Origin: JAKOUY01 sp037045185
Lineage (GTDB): Bacteria; Actinomycetota; Acidimicrobiia; Acidimicrobiales; Ilumatobacteraceae
DNA: 64,000 bases
Direction of reading: 5' to 3'
Assembly: GCA_037045185.1 (NCBI GenBank)
Contig: JBAOHQ010000010.1
Coordinates: 62,001-126,000 of the forward strand
Position numbers and translations under genes: made by a program. Under the pieces are notes generated by a model. The model made no database searches. It was not told the origin of the DNA and worked only from the letters and a program-made list of their open reading frames with translations. This document shows positions 45,496 through 55,183 of the stretch, piece after piece. How positions within the stretch are numbered: position 1 is the stretch's first letter; each line of letters starts with the position of its first letter.

Positions 45496-46551
45496 ATGAC
45501 CGGCGATCCCGTGGCGCCCGATGAAGCGATGACGTCGTTGACGTCGATGACGATGATCGAGGCGATCCGTGACGCCCACGCCATCGCCATGGAGCGCGAC
45601 GAGCGGGTGGTGGTCTTCGGCGAGGACGTCGGCTACTTCGGCGGCGTGTTCCGCTGCACCCAGGGACTGCAACAGCGCTTCGGCCCGGCACGGTGCTTCG
45701 ACACACCCATCAGCGAGGCCGGGATCGTCGGCGTGGCCGTCGGCATGGCGGCCTACGGCCTGCGCCCCTGCGTGGAGATCCAGTTCGCCGACTACGTCTA
45801 CCCGGCCTACGACCAGATCGTGTCCGAGGCGGCCCGGCTGCGTCATCGATCCGCCGCCGACTTCACCGCACCGTTGGTGATCCGCATGCCCACCGGCGGT
45901 GGGATCTTCGGCGGGCAGACGCATTCTCAGAGCCCGGAGGCGCTGTTCACCCATGTCGCCGGGTTGAAGACGGTGGTGGTGTCCAACCCCTACGACGCCA
46001 AGGGGCTGCTCCTGGCGGCGATCGAGGACGACGACCCGGTGATCTTCTTGGAGCCCAAGCGGGTCTACAACGGGCCCTTCGACGGCCACCACGACCGGCC
46101 GATCGTGCCCTGGTCGGCTCACCCCCTGGGCCAGGTGCCCACCGGCCATTACACCATCGAGCTGGGCGCGGCGAGGGTCCACCGGCCAGGCGACGACCTG
46201 ACGGTCCTGGCCTACGGGACGCTGGTGCACGTGGCCCAGACCGCTGCCGAGGAGCAGGGCATCGACGCCGAGATCATCGACCTGCGAACCCTGGTACCGC
46301 TGGACGTCGACACCATCGTCGGCTCCGTGCGCAGGACCGGCCGGTGCCTGATCATCCACGAGGCCACGTTGACCTCCGGCTTCGGCGCCGAATTGAGCGC
46401 CACCGTCCAGGAGCGGGCCTTCCATCATCTGGAGGCCCCGATCACCCGGGTGTGCGGCTGGGACACGCCCTACCCGCATGCCCACGAGTGGGCGTACTTT
46501 CCCGGTCCGGACCGGGTGGGCCGGGCGATGCAGGCGGTGATGTCGGCGTGA
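45496..46551 (+). CDS. bkdB: Branched-chain 2-oxoacid dehydrogenase E1 beta subunit
   Basis: 351 residues, 1 bp after E1 alpha. Seen: VVVFGEDVGYFGGVFRCTQGLQQRFGPARCFDTPISEAGIVGVAVGMA, PTGGGIFGGQTHSQSPEALFTHVAGLKTVVVSNPYDAKGLL, and DLRTLVPLDVDTIVGSVRRTGRCLIIHEA. Forms the alpha2beta2 E1 component. The stop overlaps the E2 start (GTGA). Confidence 0.93.
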   Translation: MTGDPVAPDEAMTSLTSMTMIEAIRDAHAIAMERDERVVVFGEDVGYFGGVFRCTQGLQQRFGPARCFDTPISEAGIVGVAVGMAAYGLRPCVEIQFADYVYPAYDQIVSEAARLRHRSAADFTAPLVIRMPTGGGIFGGQTHSQSPEALFTHVAGLKTVVVSNPYDAKGLLLAAIEDDDPVIFLEPKRVYNGPFDGHHDRPIVPWSAHPLGQVPTGHYTIELGAARVHRPGDDLTVLAYGTLVHVAQTAAEEQGIDAEIIDLRTLVPLDVDTIVGSVRRTGRCLIIHEATLTSGFGAELSATVQERAFHHLEAPITRVCGWDTPYPHAHEWAYFPGPDRVGRAMQAVMSA

Positions 46552-47792
46552 GCGTCTACCCCGTGAAGCTGCCCGACGTGGGCGAGGGCGTGGCCGAGGC
46601 CGAACTGATCGCCTGGCACGTCAGCGTCGGCGACATGGTCAGCGCCGAGTCCACCCTGGCCGAGGTGATGACCGACAAGGCGACGGTGGAGATCTCCTCC
46701 CCGGTTGCCGGCACCGTCACGTTCCTGCGCGGCGAGGTCGGTGACGTCCTGGCCGTCGGCAGCGAGTTCGTCGGCATCGAGACCGGGGTGGAGACCGGCG
46801 TCGAGATCCGGATCGAGACCGGGGTGGAGACGGGCCCCGAATCCGTCGCTGCCGAGAGCGCGGTCATCGCCGCTCCGGCGCCGACGAGCGGCCCCGTCGC
46901 CCCGAACCGGCCGGCACCCGGCGGTCGGGCTCTCGCCGCCCCAGCGGTGCGAGCCAGGGCCGCGGCGCTGGGCATCGACCTCGCCACCGTGCCGGGTAGC
47001 GGACCGGACGGCCGGGTCGTCCATGCCGATCTCGACGCGAGGCTCGCCCAGCGGGCAGCGCGCCGCCCGGCGCCCGTGGAGATCGGCGGCGAGGGACGCG
47101 TCGAGCCCGTGCGCGGGCTGCGCCGGCGGATCGCTGACCGGCTGACGACGTCGTGGTCGGAGATCCCGCACATCACCTACGTCGAGGCGGTGGACGCCAC
47201 CGAGGTGGAGGAACTGCGCGCCGAACTGAACGGCCGCCACGAGGCCGGCGGCCCACGCCTGACGCTGCTGCCGTTCCTGGCCAAGGCCATCGTGCTGGCC
47301 TGCGCCGAGCAGCCACGGCTGAACGCCCGCTACGACGCCGCCGCGCAGCAGTTGGCCATCGCCGAGGCAGTCCACCTCGGGATCGCCACCCAGACACCCG
47401 ACGGGCTGATGGTGCCGGTGGTCCGCAATGCCGAACGGCGCGGGTTGTGGGACCTGGCCGGCGAGATCGGCCGGGTGTCGGGCGCGGCCCGCGGCGGCAC
47501 GGCGACCTCCCAGGAGCTCAGCGGATCGACGATCACCATCACCTCGCTCGGCGCGCTGGGCGGGTTGGTCACCACGCCGATCATCAACCATCCGGAGGTG
47601 GCCATCGTGGGCGTCAACAAGCTGGAGACCCGAGCGGTGTGGCGCAACGAGATCTTCGAGCCGCGGCTGATGTTCAACCTGTCGTGCAGCTTCGACCACC
47701 GCATCGTCGACGGCTGGGACGCCGCCACCTTCGTCCAGCGGCTGAAGTCGCTGTTGGAGATGCCGGCGCTGCTGTTCGTGGGCGAGGACTGA
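46548..47792 (+). CDS. bkdC: 2-oxoacid dehydrogenase E2, dihydrolipoamide acyltransferase
   Basis: 414 residues from GTG 46548. One lipoyl domain (1-80; lipoyl lysine Lys44 in VMTDKATVEI), an acidic linker with a duplicated IETGVETG block, a peripheral-subunit-binding domain (about 130-170; APAVRARAAALGIDLATVPGSGPDGRVVHADL) and the catalytic domain ending SFDHRIVDGWDAATFVQRLK with His and Asp. It transfers the acyl group from E1 to CoA. No E3 (dihydrolipoyl dehydrogenase) gene follows, so E3 must come from elsewhere. Confidence 0.93.
   Translation: MSVYPVKLPDVGEGVAEAELIAWHVSVGDMVSAESTLAEVMTDKATVEISSPVAGTVTFLRGEVGDVLAVGSEFVGIETGVETGVEIRIETGVETGPESVAAESAVIAAPAPTSGPVAPNRPAPGGRALAAPAVRARAAALGIDLATVPGSGPDGRVVHADLDARLAQRAARRPAPVEIGGEGRVEPVRGLRRRIADRLTTSWSEIPHITYVEAVDATEVEELRAELNGRHEAGGPRLTLLPFLAKAIVLACAEQPRLNARYDAAAQQLAIAEAVHLGIATQTPDGLMVPVVRNAERRGLWDLAGEIGRVSGAARGGTATSQELSGSTITITSLGALGGLVTTPIINHPEVAIVGVNKLETRAVWRNEIFEPRLMFNLSCSFDHRIVDGWDAATFVQRLKSLLEMPALLFVGED
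46776..46831 (+). repeat. 20-bp direct repeat in the E2 linker
   Basis: Identical 20-base segments at 46776-46795 and 46812-46831, 36 bp apart and in frame, encode IETGVET twice. It affects only the flexible linker after the lipoyl domain. Confidence 0.9.
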
Positions 47793-47824
47793 CCGGCGCG
47801 GTCCGCTCGGTACGCTCCCAGCCG

Positions 47825-48756
<932 letters not shown>

Positions 48757-48760
<4 letters not shown>

Positions 48761-49770
48761 TCACCCGGCTGGCCTCCCTCGCGCTCCCCCTCGTGCTGGC
48801 AACGACGGCGCCACCGGCCCCGGCCAGCACTCCCCCGGGCAGCACTCCCCCGGCCACCGGCACCCCAATTCCCGTGCCGGCAGCCTCCACCATCGCCGGG
48901 CTGCTGGCCCTCGGGCGACCCATCGTCCTGGCCCACACCGCCGGTGAGGACGCCTACCCGGGCAGCACGATGTTCGGCTTCACCCAGAGCGCCAAGGCCG
49001 GTGTGGACATGTTGGACTTCAACGTCACGCTCTCCAAGGACGACGTGTTGGTGGTGCAGCACGACCTCACCGTCGATCGCTTGACGAACGCCACCGGCAA
49101 CGTGGTCGACAAGACCTACGCCGAGCTCGCCGCGCTGGACAACGCCTACTGGTTCACCGGTCAGTGCGGAGCGTGCACGGACAAGCCGGCGGACGCGTAC
49201 GTCTTCCGCGGCGTGCGCACCGGTGAGAAGCCGGCGCCGGCGGGGTACACCGCGGAGGACTTCAAGATCCCCACGCTGCAGGACGTGCTGACCGCCTTCC
49301 CGGCGTACACGCTGAACATCGAGATCAAGGGCGAGGGAGCGCTGGGCGCGCGCACCGCCAAGGTGCTCGCCGAGGAGCTCACCGCCGCCGGTGCTCTCGA
49401 CCGGGTGGTCGTGACCTCGTTCGACGATGCCACCGTCGACGCCTTCCGCGCCCTGGCGCCCTCGGTGGAGCTGAGCCCCGGGCTGACGACCACGACCCAG
49501 TGGGTGCTCGGCCGGGTTCCGCTGCCCAGCGGCATGCGCATCCTGCAGCTGCCTCCGACGTACAACGGCCTGGAGATCCTCAACGCCAAGCAGGTGGAGG
49601 ATGCCCACGCTGCCGGCTACCTGATCTGGGTGTGGCCGAACGACCGCGGCGAGGAGAACCTCGATTCGTACCGGGCGTTCCTCGCCCTCGGCCTCGACGG
49701 GTTGAACATCAACTTCCCCGTCGACGGTGTCCGCGCCGTGGCCGGCGCCGCGGTGCCCGGGTCGAGCTGA
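48757..49770 (+). CDS. Secreted glycerophosphodiester phosphodiesterase-like protein with altered active site
   Basis: 337 residues. A signal peptide (about 1-23) precedes a Thr/Pro linker. The TIM-barrel GDPD pattern is present (VLAHTAGEDAYPGSTMFGF, DMLDFNVTLSKDDVLVVQHDLTVDRLTNATG, FPAYTLNIEIKGEG, LIWVWPNDRGEENL), but key residues differ: the usual HRG is His60-Thr-Ala, and the metal-binding E-x-D is Asp87-x-Asn89. His102 and the later Glu pair remain. Activity may differ from classical GDPD. Export and the ATGA overlap with psuG are unusual together. Confidence 0.82.
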
Positions 49771-49786
49771 GCACCGCCCGTCCGGA

Positions 49787-50539
49787 TCAGCGGAACAGAT
49801 CCCTGCTCTGGTCGCGCAGAACCGGGGCGATCGACGCCGTGTCGTCGGCCTCCCAGGCAAGCCCGCGGATCACCCCGACCGGCACACGCGACACGTTGCC
49901 CTTGACCAGTTCGGCGGCGCCGGCCAACTCGTCGGCCAGGCACACCGCCTGGACCTTGAACTCGTGGCCGTGCGGGTCGTGCTGGCCGATGTAGCTGGTG
50001 ATCGGATCGAGCCCGGCGATGCCGATGGCGATGTCGGTCTGGCCCTCGCGCCAGGCCCGCCCGAAGGTGTCCGAGACGATCACGGCGATGTCCCAACCTC
50101 GCTCGGCCCAGCGCGGCGCGCAACCGGCGGGCCGACGTCGTCCGGGTCCGTGGGGAGCAGCACCAGCCGGCCCGCCGCGCCACTCGAGGACTGGTCGACG
50201 CCGCTGTTGGCGCAGACGAAGCCGTGGTGGGTCTCGGTGATCAGGATCGGGCCGGCCTGGCGGACGATGCGCGCCGCCTCACGCAGCACCATCTCGATCA
50301 CCGCCGGATCCTTGTCCCATCGCTGCCGCCCATTCGCTGGCGAACGGCGACGGCTCCACCGCGGCGGTCTCGACCACTCGCCCCTCGGCCTTGGACACGA
50401 TCTTCGAGGTCACCACCACGATGTCACCGCTGCGCAGCGGCGTGCCCGCCGCTGCCGCCGCCGCGGCGATGAGTCCGGCCAGATCAGCGCCCGGCTCGAC
50501 CTCGGGAAGCCCGGGAACACCGAAGATCGTCAACGACAT
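49787..50539 (-). CDS. cofE: Coenzyme F420-0:L-glutamate ligase CofE (frameshifted)
   Basis: About 250 residues from ATG 50539. Three parts: VPGLPEVEPGADLAGLI...LRSGDIVVVTSKIVSKAEGRVV; then VLREAARIVRQAGPILITETHHGFVCANSGVDQSS and LVLLPTDPD; then MIVSDTFGRAWREGQTDIAIGIAGLDPITSYIG..DPHGHEFKVQAVCLADELAGAAELVKGN. These are the CofE metal and GTP-site blocks in order. Shifts near 50315 and 50110. It adds glutamates to F420-0. The nitroreductase-like C-terminal domain of mycobacterial FbiB is absent here. Confidence 0.9.
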
Positions 50540-50600
50540 CGGCGGCGACGGTAGCAGCGGCTCGCGGCGATCTCCTGCCGTGCAGCACAATGGAGCCACC

Positions 50601-51509
50601 ATGACCGACACCGTCTCCGACATCTTCGACCCCAACGCCTGGCGGGTCGTGCCCGGCTTCGACTTCGACGACATCACCTACCACCGCGCTGTCGCCCACG
50701 GCACCGTGCGCATCGCCTTCAACCGCCCGGAGGTGCGCAACGCCTTCCGGCCGCGCACGGTGGACCAGCTGTACACGGCGCTCGATCACGCCCGGATGTC
50801 CACCGACGTTGGGTGCGTGCTGCTCACCGGTAACGGCCCGTCGCGGCGAGACGGAGGGTGGGCCTTCTGCAGCGGCGGTGACCAGCGCATCCGCGGCCGG
50901 GACGGCTACCGCTACGCCGAGGGCGAGACCGCCGACACCATCGACGCCGGGCGGTCCGGGCGGCTGCACATCCTCGAGGTCCAGCGGCTGATCCGGTTCA
51001 TGCCCAAGGTCGTGATCTGCGTCGTGCCGGGGTGGGCGGCCGGAGGCGGGCACAGCCTGCACGTGGTCAGCGACCTCACCCTGGCCAGCGCCGAGCACGC
51101 CCGCTTCAAGCAGACCGACGCCGACGTGGCCAGCTTCGACGGCGGGTTCGGCTCCGCCTACCTGGCTCGCCAGGTGGGTCAGAAGTTCGCCAGGGAGATC
51201 TTCTTCCTCGGTCGGGAGTACTCGGCGGCCGACGCAGAGCGGATGGGGATGGTCAACGCCGTGGTGCCCCACGCCGACCTGGAGGCAACCGCCCTGCAGT
51301 GGGCGGCCGAGGTCAACGCCAAGAGCCCCACCGCCCAGCGGATGCTGAAGTTCGCCTTCAACCTGATCGACGACGGGCTCGTCGGCCAGCAGGTGTTCGC
51401 CGGGGAGGCGACCCGCCTGGCGTACATGACCGACGAGGCCCAGGAGGGGCGGCTGTCGTTCCTGGAGAAGCGTGAGCCGGACTGGCGCCCGTATCCCTGG
51501 CACTTCTGA
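50601..51509 (+). CDS. menB: 1,4-dihydroxy-2-naphthoyl-CoA synthase MenB
   Basis: 302 residues from ATG 50601. MenB-specific features: FDDITYHRAV, IAFNRPEVRNAFRPRTVDQLYTALDHARM, FCSGGDQRIRGRDGY, VPGWAAGGGHSLHVVSDLTLASAEHARFKQTDADVASFDGGFGSAYLARQVGQKFAREIFFLGREY and C-terminal EGRLSFLEKREPDWRPYPWHF. It cyclises o-succinylbenzoyl-CoA. It lies 21 kb from the other men genes of the window. Confidence 0.96.
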   Translation: MTDTVSDIFDPNAWRVVPGFDFDDITYHRAVAHGTVRIAFNRPEVRNAFRPRTVDQLYTALDHARMSTDVGCVLLTGNGPSRRDGGWAFCSGGDQRIRGRDGYRYAEGETADTIDAGRSGRLHILEVQRLIRFMPKVVICVVPGWAAGGGHSLHVVSDLTLASAEHARFKQTDADVASFDGGFGSAYLARQVGQKFAREIFFLGREYSAADAERMGMVNAVVPHADLEATALQWAAEVNAKSPTAQRMLKFAFNLIDDGLVGQQVFAGEATRLAYMTDEAQEGRLSFLEKREPDWRPYPWHF

Positions 51510-51513
51510 GCCG

Positions 51514-52308
51514 GTGTTCATCCCGGTCGACGACCCCGGCGACGAGCGCATCGCCTTGTTCCGGCTGAACGAGCGCGGCCTGGCGAACCGGCCGCAGCGG
51601 CGCAGCGACGCCGGCGCGGGGTGGTTCCTGGCCGAAGGCGACCTGGTGGTCGAGCGGGCGCTGGGCGCCGGATGCCAACCCGTGGCCGCGCTGGTGGACG
51701 CCGAGCGGCCACCGCCCGTCGCCGCCGTGCTCGCCGGCGCCGTGCCGGTCTTTGCCGGCGGCGAGCGGCTGCGGGCGATGGTCACCGGCCTCGGTGTCCC
51801 GCACCCGATCATCACCGTGTTCCACCGCCCGCCCCGCCCGAGCGTGGCCGGCTTGATCCGCGGCACCCGGCGGATCGTGATGGTCGAGGCGGTCGACAAC
51901 CCGGTCAACGTGGGCGGCATCGTGCGCAACGCCGCCGGGCTCGGGTGGGACGGGTTGATCCTCGACGGCACCAGTGCCGACCCGCTGGCCCGCCGGGCGC
52001 TGCGCGTCTCGATGGGTCATGCCGTCGCCTTCCCCCACGCCAGGTTGCCATCCCTGGCCCCGGCCATCGGAGAGCTGCGCGCCGCCGGGTTCGTGGTGGT
52101 GGCCCTGACACCGGCCACCGACGCTGTCGACCTCGACCTCATCCCCCGCGCCGATCGATTGGCGGTGGTCATCGGGGCCGAACGTGCCGGGCTGGACCCG
52201 ACCATCCAGGCGGCGGCCACCGTCCGGGCCCGGATCCCGATGTCGGCCGGTGTCGACTCGCTGAACGCCGCGGCCGCCTCGGCCATCGCCTGCTACGCCC
52301 TGCGCTGA
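51514..52308 (+). CDS. TrmH/SpoU-family RNA 2'-O-methyltransferase
   Basis: About 264 residues from GTG 51514, shortly after the menB stop; GTG 51472 inside menB is an alternative. SPOUT knot motifs 1-3: NPVNVGGIVRNAAGLGWDGLIL, VVIGAERAGL and IPMSAGVDSLNAAAASAIACYAL. An N-terminal ribosomal-L30-like substrate domain (about 20-105) precedes it. Methylates rRNA or tRNA ribose; target unknown. Confidence 0.9.
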   Translation: MFIPVDDPGDERIALFRLNERGLANRPQRRSDAGAGWFLAEGDLVVERALGAGCQPVAALVDAERPPPVAAVLAGAVPVFAGGERLRAMVTGLGVPHPIITVFHRPPRPSVAGLIRGTRRIVMVEAVDNPVNVGGIVRNAAGLGWDGLILDGTSADPLARRALRVSMGHAVAFPHARLPSLAPAIGELRAAGFVVVALTPATDAVDLDLIPRADRLAVVIGAERAGLDPTIQAAATVRARIPMSAGVDSLNAAAASAIACYALR

Positions 52309-52321
52309 CCACCGAACCGCG

Positions 52322-52829
52322 TCAACCGAACTCCGCCGGTGCTGCGAGGCCGAAGCGGTCACGCAACACGGCAACGTCGTGATGGTCCTGCGGGCGAGGC
52401 GGGTACCCCGTGTGCCACCGCAGCGACCACTCCGGCGCCTCGCAGCGCACCTCCCGGTCGCCGATTCTCCCGGTTCCCCCGAGGGCCTCCGCCGGGATGA
52501 GCGTGCCGGACTCGAAGCCGCCGTAGTGCAGCGAGCCGCCGCGCCCGACCTCGAAGATGTGCAGATCGACCCGCCTGTGCCCGCCGTCGTGGAGGACGAA
52601 GTTCCACGGCCGGTCGCCGCCCCACGGGTAGAGCCGATCGACGCCGATCTCCGCAAACACCGCAACCGCATGTTCGAAGCCGAGCGCCGGCAGCCAGAGG
52701 TCCAGATCAGCGTGCGGGCGGGTCTGCCGACCAACGAGGGCGTCGACGCACCAACCCGCCACCAAGGCGCACGTCCACGCCGCTGCGCGCCAATGCCGCA
52801 AGGATCTCGACGGCATCGGCGGCGCTCAT
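52322..52829 (-). CDS. Nucleotidyltransferase, LinA/AadB-like (one frameshift)
   Basis: About 169 residues from ATG 52829 (MSAADAVEILAALARSGVDV). After one extra base near 52775 the motif continues LVAGWCVDALVGRQTRPHADLDLWLPALG, the GGW..DALLGR..R.H.DLDL pattern of lincosamide and aminoglycoside nucleotidyltransferases, here with Cys for Gly in GGWGVD. Later VDRLYPWGGDRPWNFVLHDGGHRRVDLHIFEV fits the family. Resistance is not implied; many chromosomal members have unknown substrates. Alternative start at 52904. Confidence 0.75.
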
Positions 52830-52916
52830 CAGATGTGTGGCGATGACGGCAGCGTAGGTCCCGTTCCACGATGCTCCGGGCCGGTGATACGCGGCCCGCT
52901 CCATTCCGTCGTGGAT

Positions 52917-53300
52917 TCAGCCGGTGTCGTTGCGCAGGTGCTCGGCGGCCGGGACGAAGTAGGCCATCAGCTGCTGGGCAATCTCGGGCGTGGGGGCCTC
53001 GGCCTCCACGGCGGTCGCCATGTGGACCAGCCACCGGTCACGCTCGGCCGGGCCGATGGGGAACGGGAAGTGACGCTTGCGCAGCATCGGGTGGCCGCGC
53101 TCTTCCAGGTACGTCCGTGGGCCTCCCCAGTACTGCATCAGGAACGTCGCCAGGCGGTGCTTGGCCCCCGCCAGGTCCGCGTCCGGATACAGCGGGCGAA
53201 GCACCGGATCGTGGGCCACCCCTCCGTAGAACACCTCGACCAGGCGGACGAAGAACCCCTCGCCGCCTGCCGCCTCGAACAGCGTCACGTCCTCACTCAC
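52917..53300 (-). CDS. glbO: Group 2 truncated haemoglobin (GlbO-like)
   Basis: 127 residues. 2-on-2 globin features: FFVRLVEVFYGGVAHDPVLRPLYPDADL (B-C-E region with Tyr), FLMQYWGGPRTYLEERGHPMLRKRHFPFPIG with proximal His and the group 2 Trp in ERDRWLVHM. O-type globins bind oxygen or NO under respiratory stress. It starts just downstream of palindrome A. Confidence 0.93.
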   Translation of the reverse strand: MSEDVTLFEAAGGEGFFVRLVEVFYGGVAHDPVLRPLYPDADLAGAKHRLATFLMQYWGGPRTYLEERGHPMLRKRHFPFPIGPAERDRWLVHMATAVEAEAPTPEIAQQLMAYFVPAAEHLRNDTG

Positions 53301-53321
53301 GCCGCCGCACCATACCCCGCC

Positions 53322-53372
53322 CGTTCATGTCACCACATGAACGGACAGTGCGTTCATGTGGTGACATGAATG
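53322..53372. repeat. Nested palindrome, element A
   Basis: 51 bp: two 22-bp arms in inverted orientation with a 7-base spacer (GACAGTG); one mismatch in the last pairs. Each arm is itself a hairpin, CGTTCATG...CATGAACG, so the unit can fold as one long stem or two short ones. It contains the last codons and stop of the AbiEi/DUF559 gene. It differs from element B (54191-54241) at four positions; the changes at positions 14 and 38 are paired and keep the stem intact. Confidence 0.95.
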
Positions 53373-54148
53373 CCGAAGGCGCTCAAGGCGTCGGTGAGGA
53401 GGCTGACCGTCTGGCGCGGGTTCTCGGTCACGTCGGCGTAGGTGAACTGGAGCACGATGTAGCCGGCCAGCTGCAGCCGGTTCAGCCGCTCGGCGTCCAC
53501 TTGCAGTTGGGCGGCCGTCCGGTGGAACCGGTAGCCGAGCAACTCGACGACCACCGGCGTTCCGGAGAACTGGCAATCAACCCGGATCAGATGGTCGCCG
53601 CGCCGGGCAAGGACCTGCTCGGTCAGCGGCCGGGGCAGACCGGCCGTGGTCACGAGGGCCAGGAACTCACGCTCCAGCCACGACGGCCGGCCGGCCTGCA
53701 GCGCCCGTCCCTCGACCACGCCGAGCAACCGGCGGACCCCGCCGCGCCCACTGCCGCGCAGGGCGATCAACCGCCGGAACAGGAAGTCCTCGCTGGTCAG
53801 ACCGGCGAGGATCGCCGACGTCACGGTCTCGGTCAGCCGAGCGACCGACTCGGTCCGGGCCAGATCGACGATCGTGCGGGTGGGCGACGTCGCCGGGATG
53901 TCGCCGGCCATGGCCCGGTCGATCCGCTCCAGCACCGTGGTTGTGTGGATCCGATGCTGGATCCTGGTGATGTTCCGGCCGCGGTCGACCAGGAGGTGAA
54001 ACGGCGGGCGAAGCGCGTAACCGTCGATGCCGAACAGCGCGGCCGCCGTCTGCCGGCACGTGTACACCGGTGGCCCGATCGAGCCGATGAGGTCGTCGAG
54101 AGCGCCGAGCGATCGCCCGGCGCGGCGCAGTGTGCCGACGTGATCCAT
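53354..54148 (-). CDS. AbiEi-like protein with C-terminal DUF559 (Vsr-like endonuclease) domain
   Basis: 264 residues from ATG 54148. Residues 1-110 (IGPPVYTCRQTAAALFGIDGYALRPPFHLLVDRG...IPATSPTRTIVDLAR) match the AbiEi/transcriptional-regulator-like domain that is common in actinobacteria. Residues ~180-260 (LIRVDCQFSGTPVVVELLGYRFHRTAAQLQVDAERLNRLQLAGYIVLQFTYADV) are DUF559: Asp, Glu and a conserved D..R...L...G..VL.FT end, as in Vsr/PD-(D/E)xK-like nucleases. No AbiEii toxin is adjacent. The gene lies between two matching palindromes and divides the ftsX-glbO interval. Function unknown. Confidence 0.8.
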   Translation of the reverse strand: MDHVGTLRRAGRSLGALDDLIGSIGPPVYTCRQTAAALFGIDGYALRPPFHLLVDRGRNITRIQHRIHTTTVLERIDRAMAGDIPATSPTRTIVDLARTESVARLTETVTSAILAGLTSEDFLFRRLIALRGSGRGGVRRLLGVVEGRALQAGRPSWLEREFLALVTTAGLPRPLTEQVLARRGDHLIRVDCQFSGTPVVVELLGYRFHRTAAQLQVDAERLNRLQLAGYIVLQFTYADVTENPRQTVSLLTDALSAFGIHVTT

Positions 54149-54190
54149 GCCTACAGGTGGACATCGACCGGCGAACTTCGGCAGCTTCGT

Positions 54191-54241
54191 CGTTCATGTC
54201 ACCGCATGAACGGACAGTTCGTTCATGCGGTGACATGAACG
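54191..54241. repeat. Nested palindrome, element B
   Basis: 51 bp, 47 identical to element A, with arms CGTTCATGTCACCG... and its complement around spacer GACAGTT; the arms pair perfectly. It lies 43 bp upstream of the AbiEi/DUF559 start and 36 bp after ftsX. A and B are in the same orientation by spacer sequence (GACAGT). Confidence 0.95.
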
Positions 54242-54248
54242 AACCGGC

Positions 54249-54277
54249 GGGGTCGGGGCGGGGGTGGGGTTGGGGGG
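54249..54277 (+). other. G-quadruplex-type motif next to the ftsX stop
   Basis: Five runs of four or more G (54249-54252, 54255-54258, 54260-54264, 54266-54269, 54272-54277) separated by 1-2 bases. This is on the plus strand, the template for ftsX. It ends at the base before the ftsX stop codon and lies 8 bp from element B. Confidence 0.85.
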
Positions 54278-55183
54278 TTACACGTCGAGGAAGCGGCTGG
54301 CGGCGGTGGCCGAGCCGATGGCGCCGACGACGGCGCCGAGGGCCACCATCGCCATGGCGATGGCCCACGGGGTGGAACCCTCGACGACGAAGCCGGACAG
54401 GCCGATGCCCTTGCCGAAGCGGTTGCGCATCCCCTCGGTCCAGTCGCTGTTGACGAGCAGCAGGGCCGAGCCGCCGATCACGCCACCGACGAGGCCCTGG
54501 ATGAGCCCCTCGAGCATGAACGGCAGGCGGATGAACCAGTTGGTGGCGCCGACGAGCTTCATCACCTCGATCTCCCGCCGTCGGGCGAACATCGCCGTCC
54601 GGATCGAGTTCCAGATCAGCAGCACGGCGGCCAGCAACAGCACGATCGACATCACCAACGACCGGAACCCGACGAAGTTCTTCAGACCCCCGATGGCATC
54701 GATCACCTCGTCGGGGGCCTTGACACTTTGGACCTTGGGGAGACCCTTGAGCTTGGCCTTGACCTGCGTCAGCAACTGGGCGTTGTCCTTGTTCGTCGGC
54801 ACGACCCGGAAGAACGAGGGAATCGTCGTCTCGTCGAGACGGTCCAGCGCCTCGGGCGTGGCCGCGTACAGCTTCTTGGCGACATCGTACGAGCACACCA
54901 CGTCACAGAACGTCGACGACTCCACCACCGTCTTGTCCGAGTCCAGGGCGTCCTGCACGACCTTGATCTGCTCGGGGGTGGCGTCGTTGTCGATGTACAC
55001 CAGCAGGCGGACGTCCTGGGTCCAGTCGGCGAGCTGGTTGTCGAAGCCCTTCTGGATCAGCAACGTCAGCCCGCTGAGGAACAGCGACACCGTGGCAGTG
55101 ATGATGGCGGCCACGGTGAGGGTGAGGTTGCGGCTGAGACTGGCCCACATCTCACGGAACACGTAGGTGAATCGGCTGAACAT
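54278..55183 (-). CDS. ftsX: Cell division protein FtsX
   Basis: 301 residues. A first helix (about 23-46, LTVAAIITATVSLFLSGLTLLIQ), a ~125-residue extracellular loop (VRLLVYIDNDATPEQIKVVQ...FFRVVPTNKDNAQLL) and three C-terminal helices with RREIEVMKLVGATNWFIRLPFMLEGLIQG. FtsEX passes ATP-driven signals to peptidoglycan hydrolases such as RipC in actinobacteria. ATG overlaps the ftsE stop by one base. Confidence 0.96.
   Translation of the reverse strand: MFSRFTYVFREMWASLSRNLTLTVAAIITATVSLFLSGLTLLIQKGFDNQLADWTQDVRLLVYIDNDATPEQIKVVQDALDSDKTVVESSTFCDVVCSYDVAKKLYAATPEALDRLDETTIPSFFRVVPTNKDNAQLLTQVKAKLKGLPKVQSVKAPDEVIDAIGGLKNFVGFRSLVMSIVLLLAAVLLIWNSIRTAMFARRREIEVMKLVGATNWFIRLPFMLEGLIQGLVGGVIGGSALLLVNSDWTEGMRNRFGKGIGLSGFVVEGSTPWAIAMAMVALGAVVGAIGSATAASRFLDV

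Noticed and set aside
53354..54148. Complete AbiE abortive-infection system
   Set aside because: Only an AbiEi-like regulator fused to DUF559 is present; no AbiEii nucleotidyltransferase lies beside it. The nucleotidyltransferase at 52322-52829 is LinA/AadB-like and separated by glbO.
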